From Planctomycetota bacterium (GTDB taxonomy: Bacteria; Planctomycetota; GCA-002687715; DRQF01): a DNA stretch of 64,000 bases. Where the stretch lies: positions 367,287-431,286 of the forward strand of contig JACKGY010000007.1 in NCBI GenBank assembly GCA_020639295.1. Direction: 5' to 3'. Positions 51,265-58,481 of the stretch are shown here, piece by piece; position 1 is the stretch's first letter; the number at the start of each line of letters is the position of its first letter. Both the position numbers and the translations under genes were made by a program. Below the pieces are notes generated by a model. That model saw only the letters and a list, made by a program, of their open reading frames with translations, ran no database searches and was not told where the DNA came from.

Positions 51265-52973
51265 CCGCCGAGCCCGTCCTGATCGCGGCCGACCTGGCGA
51301 TGCTGCCGCTCGCCGTCGGCCTCGCGGGCGGGCTCGCGGTCTTCCTCCTCGGCATGGAGCTCCTGACCGATGCCCTGAAGCTCCTCGCCGGCGGCAGCAT
51401 GCGCGCGATTCTCGCCCGCCTCACCGCCAACCCCCTGCGCGCGGCCCTGACCGGCGTCTTCGTCACCGCGGTGATCCAGTCGTCCTCGGTGACCACGGTG
51501 CTGGTGGTCGGCTTCGTCTCGTCGGGGCTGATGAGCCTCGCCCAGGCGATCGGGATCATCATCGGCGCCAACGTGGGCACGACCATCACGGCGCAGGTGA
51601 TCGCCTTCAAGGTGACCCGGGTCGCGCTCGCCCTGGTGGCGGTCGGCTTCTTCGCCGGCTTCCTCGGCCGCCGCCCGGCGATCAGTCGCGGCGGCCGCGG
51701 CCTCCTCGGTCTCGGCCTGATCTTCCTGGGCATGAACATCATGGCCGAGGCCACCGGCCCCTTCCGCGACCACGACACCTTCACCGCCCTGCTCGCCGCC
51801 ATCCATCGACCCTGGGCGGCCCTCCTGGCCGGTGCCCTGTTCACCGCGATGATCCAGACCTCGTCGGGCACGACCGGTCTGGTGATCATCTTTGCCTCCC
51901 AGGGCCTGATCCCGCTCGAGACCGGCATCGCCATCATCCTCGGCGCCAACGTGGGCACCTGCGTCACCGCCTGGCTGGCGGCGCTCGGCAAGAGCGCCGA
52001 CGCCAGACGGGCGGCCCTGGCCCACGTGGTCATCAACCTGATCGGCGCCCTGCTCTGGCTGCCGGCCCTGCCGCTGCTCGAGGAGCTGGTCGTCCTTCTG
52101 GTTCCCGCCGGCGAGGATCTCGCCGCGATGGCCGCCGCCGCGCCACGCCGGATCGCCGACGCCCACAGCATCTTCAACATCGCCAACCTGCTCCTGTTCA
52201 TCGGCTTCACCAGGCCGCTGGCCCGCCTGTTGACCGTCCTGGTCAAGGACCGGCCGGAGGTCGAAAGCGGCGCGCCACGCTTCCTCGACCCGCTCCTCCT
52301 CAAGACTCCCGCCCTCGCCCTCTTCCGGGTGCGGCTCGAACTCGGCCACCTGACGCGGATCGTCCGCGATTATGCCGGCGCCTTCCCCGCCGCCGTGGCC
52401 GCCGGTCCCAACGCGGTCCGCGAGCTGGGCGAACGCGACGACGACATCGACCGTCTGCACGCGGCGATCGTCGGCTACGTCGCCGGACTCAGCACCAGGG
52501 AGCTGGCGACGGACGAATCCGGACTGATCGGCTGCTACCTGGCGACCGCGAACTACCTCGAGCAGATCGGCGACACCCTGGCCACGAACGGAGTCGCGGT
52601 GTCGGCGACGCTGTCGCGGGAGAAGCGGGCGATCGCGGCCATGACCTTGCCGGCACCCCTCACCCGACTCGTCGACCTGGTGAACGACTCGCTGATCGAT
52701 CTCCAGAAGCTGTTCGACCAGGACGAGACCGAGGCGGGCCGCCGGATCGTCCGCCGCAAGGGCGAGGTGGTCGAGCTGATGAAGGCGGCAAGCGACGACC
52801 TGATGCTCCGCCTGCGCCAGGGCGGCGAGAGCCTGATCCCGGTCTACCGGGCGGAATCGGACTTCCTCGATCTGCAGCGCCGGGTCTTCTATCTGACCCG
52901 ACGCATCGCCAAGACCATGCTCGAGGCCGGCCGCATCATCGAGGTCCGGCAGCAAGCGGAGACGAAACCATGA
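51261..52973 (+). CDS. Na/Pi cotransporter family protein with PhoU-like tail
   Basis: 570 residues. About nine membrane helices with the twin signature QSSS (73-76) and QTSS (199-202) in inverted repeats typical of NptA/SLC34-like sodium-phosphate transporters (GANVGTTITAQ and GANVGTCVTAW). The soluble C-terminal 220 residues resemble a PhoU helical bundle, as in YjbB-like exporters. The ATG overlaps the helicase stop and the stop overlaps the next ATG, so it is coupled to the polyphosphate enzyme. Together they suggest phosphate handling. Uptake or export is not settled. Confidence 0.88.
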   Translation: MTAEPVLIAADLAMLPLAVGLAGGLAVFLLGMELLTDALKLLAGGSMRAILARLTANPLRAALTGVFVTAVIQSSSVTTVLVVGFVSSGLMSLAQAIGIIIGANVGTTITAQVIAFKVTRVALALVAVGFFAGFLGRRPAISRGGRGLLGLGLIFLGMNIMAEATGPFRDHDTFTALLAAIHRPWAALLAGALFTAMIQTSSGTTGLVIIFASQGLIPLETGIAIILGANVGTCVTAWLAALGKSADARRAALAHVVINLIGALLWLPALPLLEELVVLLVPAGEDLAAMAAAAPRRIADAHSIFNIANLLLFIGFTRPLARLLTVLVKDRPEVESGAPRFLDPLLLKTPALALFRVRLELGHLTRIVRDYAGAFPAAVAAGPNAVRELGERDDDIDRLHAAIVGYVAGLSTRELATDESGLIGCYLATANYLEQIGDTLATNGVAVSATLSREKRAIAAMTLPAPLTRLVDLVNDSLIDLQKLFDQDETEAGRRIVRRKGEVVELMKAASDDLMLRLRQGGESLIPVYRAESDFLDLQRRVFYLTRRIAKTMLEAGRIIEVRQQAETKP

Positions 52974-54442
52974 AGCTCGACGAGATCGCCATCAAGGGCA
53001 ACCTGGACCGGGAGGCCTTCGCCGCGGCCGAGGGCCCGCTGCGCACCGAGCTGCTCGACCTGCAGCAGCGCCTGTTCGCGGCCGACTTCGGCCTGATCGT
53101 GGTGATCGAGGGCGACGACCGGATGGGGGTCAACGAGCTGCTCGGTCGGATCAACCAGTGGCTCGACCCGCGCAGCCTCGCGGTCAACGTCTACGATCGG
53201 CCCGGCGACCAGGCCCGGGACCGGCCCTTCTTCTGGCGCTACTGGCGCGACCTGCCCGAACGCGGGCGGATCGGCATCTACATGGACGCCTGGGCGACCC
53301 GCTGCGCCGCGGCCCGGCTGCGCGGCGAGATCGGCCCGCGCCATCTCGACCGGCGCCTCGCCGACGCGCGCGACTTCGAGGCGCAGCTCGTCGACGAGGG
53401 CTACGTCCTGGTCAAGTTCTGGCTTCACCTCGACAAGAAGGAGTCGCGGCGCAAGCTCGAGGCCGCGCGCAAGGAGGCGGAAGCCTACTGGCGGCTCGAG
53501 GACGAGGACCGCCAGATCCTCGAGAACTACGGCAAGGCGATGCGCGTCGCCGAGCGGGTCCTCGACCAGACCACGGCGGCCGAACCCTGGCTGGTGCTCG
53601 ACTCCAGCGATGCGCAGTTCCGCGACCTCTTCGTCGGCCGGACGATTCGCGATCGGCTGCGGACGGCGCTCGAACGCGGTGCGCCGGTCGCCTCGCCACG
53701 GCCGGACGCCCGCCCCGTCGGCCGCGGACTCCTCCGCGACCTCGACCTCTCGGCCTCGCTCGACGGCGACGACTACGACGACCGCAAGGACCGCGCCCGG
53801 CGGCGCCTGGCCCGCCGGGTCGAGCAGATGCGGCGCAAGGGCCGGTCCCTGGTGCTCGCCTTCGAGGGCCCCGATGCCGCCGGCAAGGGCGGGAGCATCC
53901 GCCGCGTGGCCGGCGCCCTCGACGCCCGCGACTACCGCGTTCACGGCATCGCCAAGCCGAGCGACGAGGAGGCCGCTCGCCACTATCTCTGGCGCTTCTG
54001 GCGGCGCCTGCCGGGCACCGGCAAGGTCGCCATCTTCGACCGCAGCTGGTACGGCCGGCTGCTGGTCGAGCGGGTCGAGGGTTTCGCCACCGAGGCGGCC
54101 TGGCGTCGCGCCTACGACGAGATCCCGAGCTTCGAGCGCCAGCTCGTCGAGCACGGCTCGATCCTGCTCAAGTTCTGGCTGCAGATCGACCAGGACGAGC
54201 AGCTGCGGCGCTTCGAGGCCCGCGAGGAGACGCCCTGGAAGCGCCACAAGATCGGCGACGAGGACTACCGCAACCGCCGCCGCTGGGACGACTACCAGAT
54301 CGCCGCCGAGGAGATGTTCGCGGCGACCGATCGACGGGAGGCGCCCTGGTTCGTCCTGCCCGCCAACGACAAGCGACTCGCCCGCATCCTGGTCCTGGAG
54401 ACGATCGAGCGCGAGCTCGCCGCGCGCCTGCGCCGTAGGTGA
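52970..54442 (+). CDS. pap: Polyphosphate:AMP phosphotransferase
   Basis: 490 residues, two fused PPK2 domains, the layout of class II PPK2 (Pap), which phosphorylates AMP to ADP with polyphosphate. The C-terminal domain has an intact Walker A (EGPDAAGKGGS, Lys306) and FDRSWYGRLLVERVEGF; in the N-terminal domain the equivalent is EGDDRMGVNE with Val54 in place of Lys, as expected of the inactive half in this enzyme class. ILLKFWLQIDQDEQLRRFEA follows. ATGA overlap with the transporter gene upstream. A CHAD protein, a polyphosphate-binding type, follows. Confidence 0.93.
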   Translation: MKLDEIAIKGNLDREAFAAAEGPLRTELLDLQQRLFAADFGLIVVIEGDDRMGVNELLGRINQWLDPRSLAVNVYDRPGDQARDRPFFWRYWRDLPERGRIGIYMDAWATRCAAARLRGEIGPRHLDRRLADARDFEAQLVDEGYVLVKFWLHLDKKESRRKLEAARKEAEAYWRLEDEDRQILENYGKAMRVAERVLDQTTAAEPWLVLDSSDAQFRDLFVGRTIRDRLRTALERGAPVASPRPDARPVGRGLLRDLDLSASLDGDDYDDRKDRARRRLARRVEQMRRKGRSLVLAFEGPDAAGKGGSIRRVAGALDARDYRVHGIAKPSDEEAARHYLWRFWRRLPGTGKVAIFDRSWYGRLLVERVEGFATEAAWRRAYDEIPSFERQLVEHGSILLKFWLQIDQDEQLRRFEAREETPWKRHKIGDEDYRNRRRWDDYQIAAEEMFAATDRREAPWFVLPANDKRLARILVLETIERELAARLRRR

Positions 54443-54443
54443 G

Positions 54444-54453
54444 AAGGAGGTGA
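54444..54453 (+). other. Perfect anti-16S sequence AAGGAGGTGA without an obvious gene
   Basis: AAGGAGGTGA, complementary to the 16S rRNA 3' end, lies just after the pap stop and 40 bases before the CHAD ATG, too far to serve it directly. The CHAD gene has its own weaker GAAGG. It could be a standby site or serve a tiny open frame (GTG at 54450, ten codons). Confidence 0.35.
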
Positions 54454-54493
54454 AGATCGCCGGCGGCTCGGCGCCTTGTTAGAAGGGCCCGTC

Positions 54494-55465
54494 ATGCTTC
54501 GAAGCGAAAACGACAGCGCCGACGACGCGGTCGGCACCCCGGTCGATCCCCGGTCGCTGCCGGCCGCCGAAGGCCTTCGCCTCGCGTTGCTCGAACTCGA
54601 GAGCGGACTCGATGCCGAGGAGGAGCGCATGCGCGCCGGTCCTGTCGTCGAGGCGCTGCACCGCTACCGGGTCGTGTTGCGCACGAGCCGCGCGCTGCTC
54701 TCGGGTCTCGGCCACGCCGCGCCCGGCGATCTGGCCGACCGCTTCTCGGTGCCCCTGGCGGATCTTGGTCGTCACGGCTCCGAGGCCCGCGATCTCGACG
54801 TCTGGCTGGAGCGTTTCGACCAGATCGTCGCCGATCTGCACTGGGACGAGGCCGACGCCCTGGAACCACTCCGGCTACGCCTCGGACGCGCACGTGACCA
54901 GGCCTGGGCCGGCCTGCGCGAGAGCCTCGCGACCCCCGAGCACCGGCGGCTCCGCGAGGACTGGCGCAACGCCCTGGGCGAGGACTGGTGCGCGGTGAGC
55001 AGCACGTCGACCCGGCTCGGCGAGGAGCTGAGCCAGGTGCTCGAGCGGCGCGTGGACCGCTTCTTCGCCCACGGCCGCGAGCTCGCGCCCGACTCGCCCG
55101 CACTCCTCTACCACGAGCAGCGCAAGCGGGTGAAGAAGATCCGCTACCTGCTGCAGTGCTTCGCCGCCTGTTTCGATGCCGGGGCCCTGGAGCGTTTCAC
55201 CCGACCCCTGCGCCGCGCGCAGACCGCACTCGGTCGCCTGCAGGATCTCGCCACCGAGGCCAGCTCGTTGCGCCGCTTCGGCCTCGACTGGCACGCCGAC
55301 CTGGGCCCGCGCTGCCTGATGGCGATGGGCGCGCTCGGTGAACGGCTCTACCATCGCGAGCTGCGCCTGCGCGCCCTGGTCCTGAAGCGTCTGCGCGCCC
55401 TGGAATCGAATCGCCGCCGCCGCGACTTCGCCCGCCTGCTCGACGCGCTCCGGAAGGCGGACTAG
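54494..55465 (+). CDS. CHAD-domain protein
   Basis: 323 residues. Helical bundle with conserved basic residues (VEALHRYRVVLRTSRALLSG; HEQRKRVKKIRYLLQCF; RAQTALGRLQDLATEASSL), matching CHAD, a domain that binds polyphosphate and localises to polyphosphate granules. It follows Pap and a phosphate transporter, which fits the family role well. The ATG at 54494 was preferred to an upstream TTG because GAAGG is seven bases before it. There is no fused CYTH domain. Confidence 0.9.
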   Translation: MLRSENDSADDAVGTPVDPRSLPAAEGLRLALLELESGLDAEEERMRAGPVVEALHRYRVVLRTSRALLSGLGHAAPGDLADRFSVPLADLGRHGSEARDLDVWLERFDQIVADLHWDEADALEPLRLRLGRARDQAWAGLRESLATPEHRRLREDWRNALGEDWCAVSSTSTRLGEELSQVLERRVDRFFAHGRELAPDSPALLYHEQRKRVKKIRYLLQCFAACFDAGALERFTRPLRRAQTALGRLQDLATEASSLRRFGLDWHADLGPRCLMAMGALGERLYHRELRLRALVLKRLRALESNRRRRDFARLLDALRKAD

Positions 55466-55469
55466 GCCA

Positions 55470-55600
55470 GCCAGCGGCTGGCGCTCCGAGCGGCTGCGCA
55501 TTCAAGCTCCGAATGGACCGCGCAGCGCCGGCTGCGCATCCGGGAGGATCGTCGGGGGAGAGCGTGCGCAACGGGCGAAGAAGACTAGGCCAGCCGGCGG
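55470..55600. repeat. Degenerate copies of the palindromic repeat
   Basis: The 159-bp gap between the CHAD stop and the ABC operon stop holds CCAGCCAGCGGCTGGCGCTC, GCAGCGCCGGCTGCGC and CCAGCCGGCGGCCGGCGG, shortened or rearranged relatives of the repeat at 4447. They can form GC-rich hairpins and may end both converging transcripts. Confidence 0.5.
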
Positions 55601-55624
55601 CCGGCGGCCGGCGCGCCGTAGGGC

Positions 55625-56434
55625 TCAGGGCCGCGGCGGGCCGGGGCGTCGCCAGGGCAGGATGAAGGGGCGCGGCTCGGCCCAGCGCGCCGCCCTTTCC
55701 TCGCCGATCAGGAGGTCCTCGCCGTAGATCTCGGCCAGGACCCGGGCCGCGAGCACGTCGCGGGCCGCGCCGCTGGCCCGGATCCGCCCGGCGACGAGGA
55801 GATGGATCTCGTCGGCATACTGGCTGGCGAGATTGAGGTCGTGGGTCACGACCAGCACGCCACGACCGGCCCCGGCCTGCTCGGCGAGACGATCGAAGAC
55901 CCAGAGCTGGCGGCGAGGATCGAGCGCGGCCGTGGGTTCGTCGACCAGCAGGAGATCGGCGTCCTGCGCCAGCGCGCGAGCGAGGAGGAGACGCTGCCGC
56001 TCGCCGCCGGAGAGGGTCTCGACCCGATCGTCGCGGCGGGCCGTGAGTTCGGCCTCGGCGAGCGCGGCGAGGACCCGTTCCTCGTCCTCCCGGCTCGGCG
56101 CCGCCCAGGGTCGCCGCCAGGCATAGCGGCCGCCGAGGACGAAATCGAACAGGCTCGTGCCCTGAAGGGCCTGACCGTCCTGCGGGACGATGGCGATCCG
56201 GCGGGCCCGCTCGCGAGCCGACAGGGTGGCGAGGTCGGCGCCATCGACCAGCACCCTTCCCGAGTCGGACGGCAGCAGACCGGCGAGGGCGCGCAGGAGC
56301 GTGGTCTTGCCGGCGCCGTTCGGACCGACGAGCGCGACCAGGCGCCCCCCCTCGAGGCGGAGGTCGACGCCGCGGACGACCTCGGGGCCGCCCTCGAAGG
56401 CGAGATGGAGGGCTTCGGCCTCGAGGGTCACCAT
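55625..56434 (-). CDS. Siderophore/cobalamin-type ABC transporter ATPase
   Basis: 269 residues. Walker A GPNGAGKT (37-44), signature LSGGERQ (141-147), Walker B LLLVDEP (161-167) and a switch His in VVTHDLN place it with FecE/BtuD importers of chelated iron, haem or cobalamin. The ATG at 56434 overlaps the permease stop by seven bases. Last gene of a binding-protein/permease/ATPase operon. The tail is Pro/Arg-rich. The ligand is unresolved: no TonB receptor or cobalamin riboswitch is visible. Confidence 0.9.
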   Translation of the reverse strand: MVTLEAEALHLAFEGGPEVVRGVDLRLEGGRLVALVGPNGAGKTTLLRALAGLLPSDSGRVLVDGADLATLSARERARRIAIVPQDGQALQGTSLFDFVLGGRYAWRRPWAAPSREDEERVLAALAEAELTARRDDRVETLSGGERQRLLLARALAQDADLLLVDEPTAALDPRRQLWVFDRLAEQAGAGRGVLVVTHDLNLASQYADEIHLLVAGRIRASGAARDVLAARVLAEIYGEDLLIGEERAARWAEPRPFILPWRRPGPPRP

Positions 56435-57492
56435 GTCCGGAACTCCCGGCGCTGGCGCAGCAGGAGGACGATGAAGAAGGGGCCACCCACGAGCGACATG
56501 AAGGTGCCCGGTTTCAGGGCCGAACGGCCCACCGTGACCAGCTGGAGGAACTCCGCGCCGACCAGGAAGAGCGCCCCGCCGAGGACGCAGAGGGGCAGGA
56601 GCTGGCGATGCCCCCGGCCGAAGAGACCGCGAAGGAGATGCGGGACGATCAGCCCCACGAAGGCGATCTGGCCGGCGACGGCGACCGCGGCCGCGGCCAC
56701 GAAGGCCGCCGCGCCCACGGCCAAGGCCCGGGTCCGCCCGGTACGCACGCCGAGACCGCGGGCATCGTCCTCGCCACCGGCGAGCAGGTCGAGCTCGGTG
56801 GCGACGAAGGGGATCACCAGCACGCCCAGCGCCAGCGCGCCCCAGACGACCATGACGTGCAGGGCGGCCTTGTCGTCGAGCGTCCCGAAGGTCCAGGCGA
56901 AGATCGCGCGGAGGAGCTGATAGTCGCCGAGGCTGAACGACATGATCGCGGCCTGGAGACCGCCGCAGCAGGCGTTGATCGCGATCCCGGTGAGCAGCAG
57001 GGCCGGCATCGACACCCTCCCACGATGGGCGGCGAGCATGACCACGATGGTCACCGCGACCGCCGAGCCGAGGAAGGCGCTCAGCATGATGAACAGCGGC
57101 GCGAAGCGGCCGCCGCCGGCGCCCAGCGACATGGCGGCGCCACCGCCGAGGGCGAGGATCGCCAGGGCGGCGCCGAGGCTCGCGCCCGAGCTGACGCCGA
57201 TCACCCCGGGCGAGGCCAGGGCGTTGCGGAACACGCCCTGGAGCAAGGCACCGGACAGGGCCAGGGCCGCGCCGACCCCGGCGGCGGTGAGCACGCGCCA
57301 GAGCCGCAGCTCGAGGGTTGCCTGGAGCAGCGGCTCCAGCTCGGAGCCGAGGCCCACGAGGGAGCGCGCGCCCCGCATCGCGGTGACGAAGTCCAGCGAG
57401 TCGCCGGGGCCGACGCCGAGCGAGGCGACCAGGAGCACGAGGAGGAGCCCCGCCATCGTGCCGGCGACGACGACATGGGACCGGGACCTCAT
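56428..57492 (-). CDS. FecCD-type ABC transporter permease
   Basis: 354 residues with about ten membrane helices of the BtuC/FecCD family (ALSGALLQGVFRNALASPGV then IGVSSGASLGAALAI; FVGLIVPHLLRGLFG). One permease gene suggests a homodimer, as in BtuC. The ATG overlaps the binding-protein stop (ATGA) and its stop overlaps the ATPase start, so the operon is tightly coupled. Substrate unknown; iron-siderophore, haem or cobalamin are candidates. Confidence 0.92.
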   Translation of the reverse strand: MRSRSHVVVAGTMAGLLLVLLVASLGVGPGDSLDFVTAMRGARSLVGLGSELEPLLQATLELRLWRVLTAAGVGAALALSGALLQGVFRNALASPGVIGVSSGASLGAALAILALGGGAAMSLGAGGGRFAPLFIMLSAFLGSAVAVTIVVMLAAHRGRVSMPALLLTGIAINACCGGLQAAIMSFSLGDYQLLRAIFAWTFGTLDDKAALHVMVVWGALALGVLVIPFVATELDLLAGGEDDARGLGVRTGRTRALAVGAAAFVAAAAVAVAGQIAFVGLIVPHLLRGLFGRGHRQLLPLCVLGGALFLVGAEFLQLVTVGRSALKPGTFMSLVGGPFFIVLLLRQRREFRTW

Positions 57493-58403
57493 CGGCCGCT
57501 CCCGAGCCGGCCCTCGGACCGCAGGCGGCGGACCTCGGCGGCCAGGAACTCGGCGGCGGCAACCAGCTCCTGGGAGCCGGCCGAGGCCAGCCGGGGTGGC
57601 AGACGCAGGATGCGGCCCTCGATCACCGCCTGCGCCCGGGCCAGGGCCGGTTCGCTCTCGAGCAGGGCCACCATCCCGTCCTCCGACTCGCCGAAGGCCC
57701 CGCTCACCACGATCAGGTCCGGATCGGCGGCGAGCAACTCCTCGAAGCTGAACTCGAAGTGCCCCTCGCGGCCGGCCACGGCGTTGCGCAGACCGGCGAG
57801 CCGCATGGCGCAGTCGATCGTGGTCGCGCGGCCGGCGGCCCAGCCGCCGGAGCCGAAGTTGGTGTAGGCGAGGGCCCGCGGCCGCTCCCCTTCCGGTGGC
57901 AGGCGCTCGAGCAGCCGATCGCGCCGCGCGATCAGATCGGCGACCAGGCCCTCGGCAGCCTCCTCCGCTCCCACCAGCCGACCGAGCCGGCGCAGGGCGA
58001 CGATGACGTCGTCCAGGTCGCGGCGGATGGGCAGCTCCTCGACCCGCAGGCCGCAGTCGCGGATGCGCGCCACCGAGTCGGGCTCGGCGAAGGGCGAGAC
58101 CAGGACCAGGTCGGCGCGCGCGTCCAGCACCAGCTCGGCCTGGAACCGGGGGAAGGTGGGCAGGCAGGTCCAGGCCGGGTCCTCGGCGACCCGTGACCAG
58201 GTGAGGGCCTGCTCCGGCATGGCGACGATGCGCGCCGGCGCGACCAGCTCGCTGAGCATGTCGATCTGATCGGAGGTCGTCGGCAGGATGCGGAGCGCGC
58301 CCGAACCCGACCCGACGACCACGGTCCCCGCCTGCCCGGCCCGTAGCGCCGCGAAGGACACGATCGCGAGCGCCAAGAGGAAGAGGCTGAGGCTGGTCTT
58401 CAT
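57489..58403 (-). CDS. BtuF/FepB-type periplasmic binding protein
   Basis: 304 residues. Signal peptide (LFLLALAIVSFAALRAG), then the fold typical of chelated-metal and cobalamin binders: RILPTTSDQIDMLSEL, ARADLVLVSPFAEP, and LAADPDLIVVSGAFGES. The short body lacks a lipobox Cys. First gene of the importer operon. The upstream region has only a weak ribosome site and no riboswitch that I can recognise. Confidence 0.87.
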   Translation of the reverse strand: MKTSLSLFLLALAIVSFAALRAGQAGTVVVGSGSGALRILPTTSDQIDMLSELVAPARIVAMPEQALTWSRVAEDPAWTCLPTFPRFQAELVLDARADLVLVSPFAEPDSVARIRDCGLRVEELPIRRDLDDVIVALRRLGRLVGAEEAAEGLVADLIARRDRLLERLPPEGERPRALAYTNFGSGGWAAGRATTIDCAMRLAGLRNAVAGREGHFEFSFEELLAADPDLIVVSGAFGESEDGMVALLESEPALARAQAVIEGRILRLPPRLASAGSQELVAAAEFLAAEVRRLRSEGRLGSGR

Positions 58404-58481
58404 GGGTTCCGTCCGGGTCCGGGGAAGGACGCCAGGAATAACGCTGCCCGGGCGCGGCGATCAAGGTCGAGCGGCACCGGC

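Noticed and set aside
58404..58481. Possible cobalamin riboswitch before the ABC importer
   Set aside because: The upstream region is short and occupied by the end of the next gene; no conserved B12-box-like sequence was seen.
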